NCBI GenBank assembly: GCA_947490845.1
Contig: CANLHI010000008.1
Coordinates: 1-38,988 of the forward strand
Direction: 5' to 3'
Length of the DNA stretch: 38,988 nucleotides
DNA from: Actinomycetota bacterium
Lineage (GTDB): Bacteria > Actinomycetota > Actinomycetes > Nanopelagicales > Nanopelagicaceae
Made by a program: the position numbers and the translations under genes. Positions 1 through 7,600 of the stretch are shown here, piece by piece. Position 1 is the stretch's first letter, and the number at the start of each line of letters is the position of its first letter. The notes beneath the pieces were generated by a model. The model saw only the letters and a list, made by a program, of their open reading frames with translations. It ran no database searches and was not told the origin of the DNA.

Positions 1-130
1 CTGTCTGTGCGCAAAGTGCGCGCTCTTGCCAAGAGAGTTCAACGTTCTCTCCGTTTGCTAATTTGATTGATGGGCCAGCAGTAGGGGCTGTTGGATTGCC
101 AGTAGGTGTAGCTTCTGGACGAATCGGCAT
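1..130 (-). CDS. whiB2: WhiB-family iron-sulfur transcription factor, N-terminal part (truncated by window edge)
   Basis: The ATG at 130-128 is preceded by a good ribosome binding site (gaggag). The 43 visible codons end in the motif WQERALCAQT, the conserved start of the WhiB fold; Cys40 is the first of the four cysteines that hold a [4Fe-4S] cluster. The N-terminal 30 residues are Pro/Thr/Ala-rich and probably disordered. WhiB proteins bind the principal sigma factor and control septation or redox-responsive genes. The placement next to manC matches whiB2 (whmD/whiB, septation) in mycobacteria, recalled from memory, so the subfamily call is by context. The remaining cysteines lie outside the window. 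Confidence 0.88.
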   Translation of the reverse strand, partial: MPIRPEATPTGNPTAPTAGPSIKLANGENVELSWQERALCAQT

Positions 131-193
131 CGACTAATCTCCTCAAGACCTTTGGTGGCAGCGCTCACTGTGAACACCGCTTCTCTATAACGA

Positions 194-222
194 ATTACAC
201 GCGTGTAATCCCTTTTAGTCAA
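194..222 (-). promoter_or_regulatory. whiB promoter with a 16-bp perfect palindrome over the -10
   Basis: On the minus strand TTGACT (222-217), a 17-base spacer and TGTAAT (199-194) make a near-consensus principal-sigma promoter pointing at whiB. Positions 194-209 form a perfect palindrome, ATTACACG followed by CGTGTAAT, covering the -10 and the adjacent spacer. That is the position expected of an operator for a dimeric repressor. It leaves a leader of about 60 bases before the whiB ATG. Which factor binds is unknown. Confidence 0.6.
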
Positions 223-288
223 GTCCGAGAAAGGGTCAAATTCAGGAAATCGAGCCTTATATCTGCGATTTAGGGATGATTTATCGAC

Positions 289-1257
289 TTATTGGATGGA
301 AATTGGCAGATTTTCCTTTTGAGAAAGATATTTTCCGATGATTTCTGAGTTGGCCTTAACGATTGAATTATGAAGAACAAATGAATCTGTGATGGTGCAA
401 TTTTCGCCAACGACAACCGCGTCCCCAATTATCGAATTGGAGATTTTGCAGCCCGCCCCGATTCTCGAGCCAGAACCGATAGAAGTTCCGCCGGTGAGCG
501 ATGTGCCCTCTGCAATAGTGGTTCCAGCACCAGCCAAGAAATCTCCGCCAACATAATCGCGCGAGCCCTTAAATAGCGCCGCTGGCGTTCCAATGTCGAG
601 CCAGTAAGACTGCTCGCGATAGCCATATATCGGGCGCCCAGATTTAACTAACTGTGGGAATGTTTCTCGCTCGATGCTGATGACTTTTCCTTCAGGAATT
701 TCAGAGATCACCGATGGGCTAAATACATAACATCCCGCGTTGATGTCATTGGTTACTGGGTTATCCATTTTTTCCAAGAAATCTGTAACTCTGCCGGTCG
801 TATCAGTTGGTACACAACCAAATGCGCGAGCATCGGCGACTTCTATTAGGTGAAGCGTTGCATCTGCGCCGCGTTCTTTATGAAGCGCTAGTTGCGCTGC
901 GATGTTGTGCTTACTTAATACATCACCATTGAAAATTACAAACTCTTCTGCGGAATCGGTAAAACCTACCATTGCCGCTGCGTTGCGGATCGCTCCGCCC
1001 GTGCCAAGTGGTTCTTTCTCTACCGCATAAAGTAATTTCATATCCCACTTAGAACCATCACCGAAATAGGGTGTAAAAACTTCCGAAAGATAGGAAGTGG
1101 CCAGAATTACTGTATTAATGCCAGCTTTTTTAGCAGCAAGTAACTGATGTTCGGTAACTGGAAATCCACCCACGGGCAACATTGGTTTTGGAGTTTGATT
1201 TGTCAGTGGCTTAAGTCGGGTACCAAAGCCGCCAACTAGCAAAATACCGATGGCCAT
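289..1257 (-). CDS. manC: Mannose-1-phosphate guanylyltransferase-type nucleotidyltransferase
   Basis: 322 residues. The N-terminus carries the nucleotidyltransferase signature GGFGTRLKPLT (about residues 9-19) followed by KPMLPVGG, and the metal-binding Asp sits in FNGDVL. From about residue 235 a left-handed beta-helix of hexapeptide repeats follows (GTTIAEGTSLTGG and onward). This is the two-domain layout of GDP-mannose or glucose-1-phosphate pyrophosphorylases. The neighbour whiB favours the GDP-mannose enzyme that supplies mannose for envelope glycans; a related NDP-sugar specificity cannot be excluded from sequence alone. It is last in the fdxA-dapC-manC run and its ATG overlaps the dapC stop (TAATG), suggesting translational coupling. 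Confidence 0.82.
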   Translation of the reverse strand: MAIGILLVGGFGTRLKPLTNQTPKPMLPVGGFPVTEHQLLAAKKAGINTVILATSYLSEVFTPYFGDGSKWDMKLLYAVEKEPLGTGGAIRNAAAMVGFTDSAEEFVIFNGDVLSKHNIAAQLALHKERGADATLHLIEVADARAFGCVPTDTTGRVTDFLEKMDNPVTNDINAGCYVFSPSVISEIPEGKVISIERETFPQLVKSGRPIYGYREQSYWLDIGTPAALFKGSRDYVGGDFLAGAGTTIAEGTSLTGGTSIGSGSRIGAGCKISNSIIGDAVVVGENCTITDSFVLHNSIVKANSEIIGKYLSQKENLPISIQ

Positions 1258-2330
1258 TATTTAATCGCTTTCATTATGCGCTTCACTGCTTCATTTATCT
1301 GCAAATCAGTTGCGGTCATAGCAACTCTAATATGCGATGCGCCGAGTGGACCGTAGAAATTACCGGGGGTAGCCAATATTCCGATCTGGGCCAACCAATC
1401 AACTGAGCGCCAAGCATCCTCTGATCTGGTGCACCAGATGTATAGACCGGCGACCGAATCATCAATTCTAAAACCGGCTGCTTGCAAAGCAGGTGCCAAA
1501 ATTGATCTGCGCGAGTTATATCTGGCACGTTGTTCTTGCACGTGCATTTCATCACTTAACGCAGCCACCATCGCATTTTGAATCGGAAGTGGCACCATCA
1601 TCCCGGCATGTTTGCGAACTTCACGAATTTGGGCAATTAACTTACTATCACCAATTAGAAATGCACCACGATAGCCAGCCATTGAAGAGCGTTTTGAAAG
1701 TGAATGCACTACTAATACATTTGAATTATCACCACCGGTGTATTTAAGAAGTGAAGTAGGTTGGGCAGTATCACCAAAGTCGATGTAGCACTCATCGCAA
1801 ACTAGAGTTGCAGAATTTTGGCGAGACCAGTTCAGCGCTGCTCGAAGTTCAACTTCGGAATGAACTCGACCAGTTGGATTACCTGGCGAGTTAACCCAGG
1901 CGAAATCCGCCGCTGGCCAAGTCGCGGCATCCACGCCGACGGCAATTGGATTGGCTTGCGCTAACAGTGCACCGACTAAGTAGGTTGGATATGCAACTTC
2001 TGGATAAATAACGCTCTGACTTTGCAGAAGTGTTGGCAACCAGGCAACTAGCTCTTTTGATCCAATTACCGGCAGAACATCAAAGTCCCCCGTTGCACCC
2101 AGATGTGTAATGGCCCAATTTCGAATTGCATCCTGTAATTCTTTGGTGCCTGCGGTGACTGGATATCGCGGTGAATCAGAGCTTTCGCGCAGCGCGCTTT
2201 GAATTATTTGTGGAGTCGAATCAACTGGTGTTCCTTGAGATAGATCGATTATTCCGCCGGCAAATTCACGTGCCTTTTGCGCATAAGGTGCCAACGCATC
2301 CCACGGAAAATCTGGCAAGGGTTGGCGCAT
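1257..2330 (-). CDS. dapC: N-succinyldiaminopimelate aminotransferase
   Basis: 357-residue fold-type I PLP aminotransferase. The cofactor lysine is Lys213 in HSLSKRSSMAGYR; the substrate and PLP-contacting motif NSPGNPTG is near 147-154 and the PLP-binding Asp is in CDECYID. It moves an amino group from glutamate to the succinylated keto-diaminopimelate intermediate in the succinylase branch of lysine and diaminopimelate synthesis, the step after DapD (also in this window at 21921). Placement directly behind a 7Fe ferredoxin is the standard actinobacterial arrangement. The ATG at 2330 lies 31 bases after the fdxA stop, and the gene is coupled to manC by TAATG. Confidence 0.9.
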   Translation of the reverse strand: MRQPLPDFPWDALAPYAQKAREFAGGIIDLSQGTPVDSTPQIIQSALRESSDSPRYPVTAGTKELQDAIRNWAITHLGATGDFDVLPVIGSKELVAWLPTLLQSQSVIYPEVAYPTYLVGALLAQANPIAVGVDAATWPAADFAWVNSPGNPTGRVHSEVELRAALNWSRQNSATLVCDECYIDFGDTAQPTSLLKYTGGDNSNVLVVHSLSKRSSMAGYRGAFLIGDSKLIAQIREVRKHAGMMVPLPIQNAMVAALSDEMHVQEQRARYNSRRSILAPALQAAGFRIDDSVAGLYIWCTRSEDAWRSVDWLAQIGILATPGNFYGPLGASHIRVAMTATDLQINEAVKRIMKAIK

Positions 2331-2361
2331 ATTTGGCAGGCGCTAGGTAACTTTGTTTAAA

Positions 2362-2679
2362 TTATTCTTTTGGTGGAATTGCTATGACATCTGGATGATC
2401 GCTATTTGTTAAGCCAACCTTGGCTGCGCCTCCAGGAGATCCGAGTTCAACGAAGAATTCGGTATTGATCTTTGATGAATCTTTCCACTGTGAAGGGATG
2501 TCATCTTCGTAGTAAATGGCTTCGACTGGGCAGACCGGCTCGCAAGCACCGCAATCAACGCACTCGTCAGGTTGGATGTAGAGCATGCGATTGCCTTCGT
2601 AGATACAGTCAACTGGGCATTCCTCGATGCAAGATTTGTCCTTAACATCAACGCACGGTTGGGCAATTACATAAGTCAC
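2362..2679 (-). CDS. fdxA: Seven-iron ferredoxin (3Fe-4S/4Fe-4S)
   Basis: 105 residues. The cysteine pattern is C9-x7-C17-x3-C21-P for the first cluster and C40-x2-C43-x2-C46-x3-C50-P for the second, the layout of the Mycobacterium FdxC and Streptomyces 7Fe ferredoxins. It is a soluble low-potential electron carrier; the partner enzymes cannot be read from this locus. The start is a GTG at 2679 with a strong Shine-Dalgarno TGGAGGT at 2692-2686, so this transcript is led, unlike most operons here. A -10-like TAGAAT lies at 2729-2724. The acidic C-terminal half is typical of the family. Confidence 0.93.
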   Translation of the reverse strand: MTYVIAQPCVDVKDKSCIEECPVDCIYEGNRMLYIQPDECVDCGACEPVCPVEAIYYEDDIPSQWKDSSKINTEFFVELGSPGGAAKVGLTNSDHPDVIAIPPKE

Positions 2680-2767
2680 GATCTAACCTCCAGATTAGTG
2701 GGCTCTTCTCTATGATCGCGCTTATTCTAACCATGCAGAGGCGAGGTTGCCCGATTAAGGTATCGAC
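2680..2767. promoter_or_regulatory. Divergent promoter region between fdxA and GNAT gene
   Basis: The 88-base gap holds a minus-strand TAGAAT (2729-2724) about 44 bases from the fdxA start, and a plus-strand TAAGGT (2756-2761) exactly six bases before the GNAT ATG, which predicts a leaderless transcript. A further plus-strand TATGAT at 2711-2716 is an alternative -10. No convincing -35 accompanies them. No RNA gene is visible. Confidence 0.45.
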
Positions 2768-3742
2768 ATGACTGCAACTAGCCAGGGATCTGCGTCACCG
2801 TTGAGCGGGGCGATTGGCAAAAGGGTCACCATCAGACTGCGTGAAGCCGGCGGTGGGTTTCGAGATATCGTGGGCATTCTTCAGAGCGAACATGAATTAA
2901 TTAACTCTAAATTTCAAGCAATTTCATTTTCCAAAGATGACATCGCAATTTGGCGAGAGATTCAGCCGCTGCCCGATCGCGCCGGCACAGGTGCTCCTCT
3001 ATCACTAAGAATTATTGAGTTAGAAAAACTCTCCGATACAACTTGGCCCGCAACAGAAATTATTGAATTTGGGAAATGGCGCCTGCGCATCTCTGATGGA
3101 TTTACGATGCGCGCTAATTCGGCGCTGCCAACCGGCGCCGGCCCAATCGGAGAACCTCCCCTGCCGCTTGCCGATGCGGTAGAACATGTAATAAAGATTT
3201 ATCGGGAAAAGGGTTTAACGCCAACTTTCACATTGCCTCTGCCGATATATCAAGAACTCGATGACTATTTGGAAAGCCAAGGTTGGCAAGTGAAAGTCGG
3301 AGCGCAATTTCTAATCAAAGATATAGACTCAATCACGACTGAGTTGTCTTCGCTAATTGATTTTGAGATTCTTGATTATCCATCTGAGCAATGGCTAGGA
3401 CTTCAATCAGATCATCGCCTGGAAAAATTAATGCTGCGTTACCCAGCTAGATATGGAGTCATTAAATCTGGTGAAAGCGTTGTCGCCGTTGGCCGAATCG
3501 CAACTCTTGGGACATGGGCAATGGCAACGCGACTCTTCGTCGATCCGTCTCATCGTGGGAAAGGACTAGCAAAGCAGCTAATGATCCGCTTGATGGCTGC
3601 TGCAAGAGAAGATGGAGCAACAAAAATTGGACTCCAAGTTGATCTTGAAAACGCGGCTGCGCTGGCTTTGTATGACTCCATGGGATTTAGGGCGCATCAT
3701 AAATATGACTATCGGGTACTAGAGAATTTGGAAGCAAGTTAA
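2768..3742 (+). CDS. GNAT acetyltransferase of the Rv0428c type (N-terminal SH3-like domain)
   Basis: 324 residues. Residues about 15-65 (IGKRVTIRLR onward) resemble the SH3-like N-terminal domain of actinobacterial Rv0428c-type proteins, and the centre has the family motif FTMRANSALPTG. A single acetyl-CoA-binding GNAT domain fills about 225-320, with the pyrophosphate loop VDPSHRGKGLAKQL and the late motif NAAALALYDSMGF. The substrate is unknown. It is transcribed with cysS (TAATG junction) and faces the mshB operon. MshD of mycothiol synthesis is also a GNAT but has two tandem GNAT domains, so I do not call it mshD. Start: ATG at 2768, six bases after a TAAGGT -10 box. Confidence 0.8.
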   Translation: MTATSQGSASPLSGAIGKRVTIRLREAGGGFRDIVGILQSEHELINSKFQAISFSKDDIAIWREIQPLPDRAGTGAPLSLRIIELEKLSDTTWPATEIIEFGKWRLRISDGFTMRANSALPTGAGPIGEPPLPLADAVEHVIKIYREKGLTPTFTLPLPIYQELDDYLESQGWQVKVGAQFLIKDIDSITTELSSLIDFEILDYPSEQWLGLQSDHRLEKLMLRYPARYGVIKSGESVVAVGRIATLGTWAMATRLFVDPSHRGKGLAKQLMIRLMAAAREDGATKIGLQVDLENAAALALYDSMGFRAHHKYDYRVLENLEAS

Positions 3743-5106
3743 TGATTTCCATATATGACACGTTGGCGCGCAAAGTTAGCGAAGTACAGTCATCTGGATC
3801 AACGGTAAATGTCTACTGCTGTGGTCCAACCGTTTATCGCGATGCTCACGTGGGCAACTTACGAACGTTTTTGCTGGCAGATGTAATCCATCGAGCGCTA
3901 ATTCAACAAGGTACGAAAGTTAATTTCATTCAAAACATAACCGATGTTGGACATATGTCTGAAGATGTTCAAGGCGAAGATAAAATGCTCCAACAAGCGC
4001 AATTGGAAGAGCGTGATCCTTTTGAAATTGCTCGTGCATACGAGGCCGAATTCCATAATGATTTGAGACGGCTAAATATCCTGCCAGCGAATGCATATCC
4101 TCGTGCCAGCGAAACAATAAATTTGATGCAGCAATACATCACCAAGTTAATCGATGGTGGATTCGCGTATGCCACTCCTTCCGGTTCTGTTTACTTCGAT
4201 TCTCGATCTTTTGAAACCTACGGTGCAATTAGTGGAAACCGTCTAGATTCACTAAAACCTGGTCATCGTTATGAATTTACCGATGAGGGTGATAAGCGTT
4301 TTCATGCCGACTGGGCTCTCTGGAAAGCAGCCGGTTTGCGCACAGAAATGGTCTGGGATTCACCATGGGGGCTTGGCTTCCCGGGATGGCACATCGAATG
4401 CACTGCCATGTCACTCTCATTACTAGATAACCGCATAGATGTTCACGTTGGTGGCATTGATCTGAGATTTCCACACCATGAAAATGAACGTGCGCAATCA
4501 AATGCAGTAACTGGATCTGAAGCAGTTGGCATGTGGGTACACGGTGAACACTTACTTTTCGAAGGTCGCAAGATGTCAAAGAGTTCTGGAAACGTCGTGC
4601 TGCTGCAAGAAATAATTAATCGCGGGATTGATCCCTTGGCGTTAAGGCTTTGTCTATTAGAAAATCGTTATCGCGCGCAGATGGATCTCACCTGGGCGGC
4701 GCTAGAAGCTGCAAATTCCACACTACGGCGATGGCGTAATTCGTTGGCTACTTGGGGTTCAGATGTTACTGCGAATGCAGATTCAGAAGTTTCGTCTGCT
4801 ATCGAAAAGGATCTTGATACTCCGCGCGCAATATTGCGGCTGCGCGCCATAGAAAAGGACTCACAGATTCCACCACAGCATAAGCGTGCCATTTTTCTTC
4901 ATGCAGACCAGGTGCTTGGGTTAGAACTTACCCGCGCATCCATCAACAAACCTCTATCGCCAGAGCAGGCATCACTATTGAGTCAAAGAGCGAGTGCGCG
5001 AGAGCAGAAGAATTGGAGTCAAAGCGATCTGTTGCGCGATGAATTACTGGCCCAAGGAGTTTCGATTAGCGATGGACCTGCTGGTCAAAGTTGGAGCTGG
5101 ACTTAA
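3742..5106 (+). CDS. cysS: Cysteinyl-tRNA synthetase
   Basis: 454 residues. Class I signature HVGN at 36-39 (HIGH equivalent) and KMSKS at 277-281. Zinc ligands C27, C220, H245 and E249 align with E. coli CysS C28, C209, H234 and E238. The full C-terminal helical region is present and ends in a CysS-like stretch (NWSQSDLLRDELLAQG). It charges tRNA-Cys with cysteine in the cytoplasm. MshC, the related mycothiol ligase, has HLGH and lacks the C-terminal tRNA-binding part, so CysS fits better. The ATG overlaps the GNAT stop (TAATG). Its TAA interlocks with the stop of the convergent gene on the shared TTAA at 5103-5106. Confidence 0.9.
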   Translation: MISIYDTLARKVSEVQSSGSTVNVYCCGPTVYRDAHVGNLRTFLLADVIHRALIQQGTKVNFIQNITDVGHMSEDVQGEDKMLQQAQLEERDPFEIARAYEAEFHNDLRRLNILPANAYPRASETINLMQQYITKLIDGGFAYATPSGSVYFDSRSFETYGAISGNRLDSLKPGHRYEFTDEGDKRFHADWALWKAAGLRTEMVWDSPWGLGFPGWHIECTAMSLSLLDNRIDVHVGGIDLRFPHHENERAQSNAVTGSEAVGMWVHGEHLLFEGRKMSKSSGNVVLLQEIINRGIDPLALRLCLLENRYRAQMDLTWAALEAANSTLRRWRNSLATWGSDVTANADSEVSSAIEKDLDTPRAILRLRAIEKDSQIPPQHKRAIFLHADQVLGLELTRASINKPLSPEQASLLSQRASAREQKNWSQSDLLRDELLAQGVSISDGPAGQSWSWT

Positions 5107-5417
5107 TTAGAGGGTAATGCGATGGCAATTGCAAGTGCCAGAAAAGAGAGAAAGAAAAAGGCATTACCCAAATTATCACCTTGGACGAATATTTCTTTCC
5201 CTGCACCAAAAGTAGATGCTTGGAAAAATATTACACTCCAGCCCAGCGCTGCGATTATTTTAAATCTACGCTTTCCATAAGTTCGTCCTACAGACCAGAT
5301 TGCGGTAAAAGTTCCAATAATTGCCAAGGTAATACCAAAAGGTGGCAGAAATAAATGCAGGAATGTCGCCGCTACTGCGGTTACTGCACCTGAAAGAAGT
5401 GCAAATAGATACTTCAT
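5103..5417 (-). CDS. DUF6113-like small membrane protein
   Basis: 104 residues with about four hydrophobic segments (near 1-20, 25-43, 52-70 and 82-102) joined by short basic loops such as GRTYGKRRFK. No catalytic motif is visible. The small four-helix protein immediately downstream of mshB matches what I recall as DUF6113 in other actinobacteria; the function is unknown. Its ATG directly follows the mshB TAA with no gap, so the two are translated together. Its stop shares TTAA with the convergent cysS stop. Confidence 0.6.
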   Translation of the reverse strand: MKYLFALLSGAVTAVAATFLHLFLPPFGITLAIIGTFTAIWSVGRTYGKRRFKIIAALGWSVIFFQASTFGAGKEIFVQGDNLGNAFFFLSFLALAIAIALPSN

Positions 5418-6284
5418 TTAGGTAATGACTCCGGCAAACAAATCTGTTTCACGTCCGGCTTCATCAAGGGGGTCTGCCTTTTCACCTTTTGCTAATGTGT
5501 AGAACTCGTTACCCCAGACTTGTAGCCCTAGGTTATTAGAGAGTGCAAAGAAAGGTCCATCAAGTGCTATCTGTGTGTGATGCGCCTTCATTGCTGCCAT
5601 CTTCTGCTCTACATAAGAATTTCCATCAATTAAGGCGTGAACAAATTCGTCATCTTTTGCAAATTCAATTTCATCAATGTTATCTGTTCCGAAGAAATCT
5701 GAGCCAATCTCCTTTAACTTCTCCATACTTTCAGCGATCACTGACTTAGGCATCGTGTTCCAATAAATCTTTTGAATTTGCCATTTAGATTTCTCAGATG
5801 CACGCATAGCAACTCGGTGGGCTTGAATATGATCTGGATGGCCATATCCACCGATTTCATCATAAGTAATAAGAATATGTGGCTCAACTTCTTCAATTAC
5901 CTCAACCAAATAATCAGCAGCCTCTTCCAAATCTGCTTGCCAAAAGACGTCGGGACGGTTATTGGCATCCGTTCCCATCATTCCGCTGTCACGATAGGTT
6001 CTAAAACCTTGCGCGAGGAATCTAAAATCTTTAATACCAAGTGCGCTCATCGCGTTGGCAAGTTCGATTTCGCGATGAGGACCAAGGGCATCAGTTTGGG
6101 CGCTAGATAAATGGCTTAGCTCGGGGGTGAGAATTTCACCCTCTTCTCCGCGTGTACACGTAACAAGAGTTACTTGCGCACCGAGCGCTGCATATAACGC
6201 CATGGTCGCTCCGTTATTGATGGTTTCATCATCAGGATGAGCGTGAACTAATAAAACACGAAAACCTTGATACGAACTACGCAT
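5418..6284 (-). CDS. mshB: Mycothiol biosynthesis deacetylase MshB (PIG-L/LmbE family)
   Basis: 288 residues. The zinc motif AHPDDE gives H16 and D19, and GHPDHIQAH gives H152; these correspond to H13, D16 and H147 of M. tuberculosis MshB, and D18 is the expected general base. The enzyme deacetylates GlcNAc-inositol to GlcN-inositol, the acceptor for cysteine in mycothiol synthesis. Mca, the mycothiol conjugate amidase, is a close homologue; the DUF6113 neighbour and the ferredoxin/dapC context favour MshB. The ATG overlaps the moeZ stop (TAATG). The presence of mshB implies that the organism uses mycothiol as its low-molecular-weight thiol. Confidence 0.85.
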   Translation of the reverse strand: MRSSYQGFRVLLVHAHPDDETINNGATMALYAALGAQVTLVTCTRGEEGEILTPELSHLSSAQTDALGPHREIELANAMSALGIKDFRFLAQGFRTYRDSGMMGTDANNRPDVFWQADLEEAADYLVEVIEEVEPHILITYDEIGGYGHPDHIQAHRVAMRASEKSKWQIQKIYWNTMPKSVIAESMEKLKEIGSDFFGTDNIDEIEFAKDDEFVHALIDGNSYVEQKMAAMKAHHTQIALDGPFFALSNNLGLQVWGNEFYTLAKGEKADPLDEAGRETDLFAGVIT

Positions 6285-7480
6285 TAATAAACCGGTAATG
6301 ATTTATCAATTTGTTTAGCCCATGCGATGACGCCGCCTGCCACATGGGTAGCATCTGAAAATCCAGCGCCTTTGAGAATTGCTAAACATTCGGCCGATCT
6401 GACGCCGCTTTTGCAATGCAAAACTATCGGTTTATCTTGCGGCATAGTCGCAAGCACTGTGCCATCCAAGAAACCTTGTTTTGGAATCAAGTGAGAACCT
6501 GGAATGCGAACGATTTCAAATTCACTTGGCTCACGAACATCTACGAGATAGAAGTTATCGTTTCCGGCAATCTTTGCAGCAAGTTCGGTAACTGTGATTG
6601 TTGAATCCTTAACTGCAACTTCTGCAGCATCCGATAAGACACCACAGAACGCCTCGTAATCCGGCAACAATTGCGTCTGGGTTGGGTTCTCGCTACATAA
6701 AGGGCATTTTGGATCTTTACGAACCTTGATCTTTCTAAATGACATTTCTAGTGCATCGTAAATTATTAGCGAACCAATCATTGGATCACCAACGCCAGTG
6801 ATTACTTTTATCGCCTCTGTGGTCTGGATAGATCCGATTGTTGCGCAAAGAACTCCAAGAACTCCGCCTTCAGCACAACTTGGAACCATGCCCGGTGGCG
6901 GAGGTTCTGGATAAAGACAACGGTAACAAGGTCCGTACTCAGCCCAAAAAACGCTGGCCTGGCCATCAAAGCGATAAATGGATCCCCAAACATAAGGCTT
7001 CTTCAATAATACGCATGCATCATTTACTAAATATCGAGTTGCAAAATTATCGGTTCCGTCAACAATAATGTCGTATTGAGAAAATATCTCCATTACATTG
7101 GAATTATCTAGACGAGCTTCGTGAGTTACTACATTCACATAAGGATTTATCTCAGCAATCTTTGCCTTAGCCGATTGCGCTTTGCTCTTACCAATATCAC
7201 TTTGTCCATGAATGATTTGACGCTGCAGATTTGATTCATCGACTGTATCGAATTCGACAATTCCGAGAGTTCCGACGCCAGCGGCTGCTAAATACATGAG
7301 TGCTGGTGAACCAAGTCCACCTGCACCAACGCATAAAACTTTTGCGTTCATCAAACGTTGCTGTCCAGCCATTGCAACATCTGGAATTATCAGATGTCGA
7401 CTATATCGACGAACTTCATCAACAGTCAGCGCAGGTCCAGGAGAAACTAGGGCTGGAGGTTTAATTTGTGGGTTCGTCAT
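6284..7480 (-). CDS. moeZ: MoeZ: ThiF/MoeB-type adenylyltransferase fused to a rhodanese domain
   Basis: 398 residues from the ATG at 7480. The N-terminal E1-like domain has the nucleotide loop GAGGLGSPAL and the partner-binding region; zinc cysteine pairs are CYRC and CPLC. The C-terminal rhodanese domain (about 305-398) has its catalytic cysteine in LHCKSGVRS. MoeZ adenylates and sulfurates the C-terminal glycine of small sulfur carriers such as MoaD and CysO, feeding molybdopterin and cysteine synthesis. An in-frame TTG at 7516 would add 12 residues but lacks a ribosome binding site and family similarity. The TetR gene diverges from it, as in mycobacteria, and mshB follows in the same operon. 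Confidence 0.87.
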   Translation of the reverse strand: MTNPQIKPPALVSPGPALTVDEVRRYSRHLIIPDVAMAGQQRLMNAKVLCVGAGGLGSPALMYLAAAGVGTLGIVEFDTVDESNLQRQIIHGQSDIGKSKAQSAKAKIAEINPYVNVVTHEARLDNSNVMEIFSQYDIIVDGTDNFATRYLVNDACVLLKKPYVWGSIYRFDGQASVFWAEYGPCYRCLYPEPPPPGMVPSCAEGGVLGVLCATIGSIQTTEAIKVITGVGDPMIGSLIIYDALEMSFRKIKVRKDPKCPLCSENPTQTQLLPDYEAFCGVLSDAAEVAVKDSTITVTELAAKIAGNDNFYLVDVREPSEFEIVRIPGSHLIPKQGFLDGTVLATMPQDKPIVLHCKSGVRSAECLAILKGAGFSDATHVAGGVIAWAKQIDKSLPVY

Positions 7481-7511
7481 AGCGCTATTCTGCCGTAGGC
7501 AATGCAGGTGC

Positions 7512-7531
7512 GCCAATTCGATAAATTTGGC
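7512..7531. promoter_or_regulatory. Candidate operator: imperfect palindrome in the moeZ/TetR gap
   Basis: GCCAA and TTGGC arms are separated by 10 bases, and 7 of the 10 half-site positions are symmetric. The site lies in the 120-base divergent gap between moeZ and the TetR gene, about where a TetR-family dimer would repress both. The symmetry is modest and could be chance. Confidence 0.3.
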
Positions 7532-7587
7532 ACGCTGCGAATCGTTCTCATCTGCATTTGATCTTTCTTTATTACCGCTAGTGCGTC

Positions 7588-7593
7588 TACGAT
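7588..7593 (+). promoter_or_regulatory. -10 box (TACGAT) of the TetR gene, leaderless spacing
   Basis: TACGAT ends seven bases before the ATG at 7601 and there is no Shine-Dalgarno sequence in between, which fits a transcript that begins at the start codon. No clear -35 is seen. Confidence 0.4.
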
Positions 7594-7600
7594 ATGAGCA

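Noticed and set aside
131-288. Small RNA or riboswitch in the longest gap
   Set aside because: Apart from the whiB promoter and palindrome I see no stable fold, terminator or known riboswitch motif.
3742-5106. Calling this gene mshC (mycothiol ligase) because it is near mshB
   Set aside because: HVGN, WHIEC, FPHHENE and the complete C-terminal region are those of cysteinyl-tRNA synthetase; MshC has HLGH and is shorter.
5772-6110. 112-residue open frame antisense to mshB
   Set aside because: Shadow of a well-supported gene; the composition is unlike a real protein and there is no start signal.
6284-7516. Longer moeZ starting with TTG at 7516
   Set aside because: No ribosome binding site, the 12 extra residues look like translated promoter sequence, and they cover the candidate operator.
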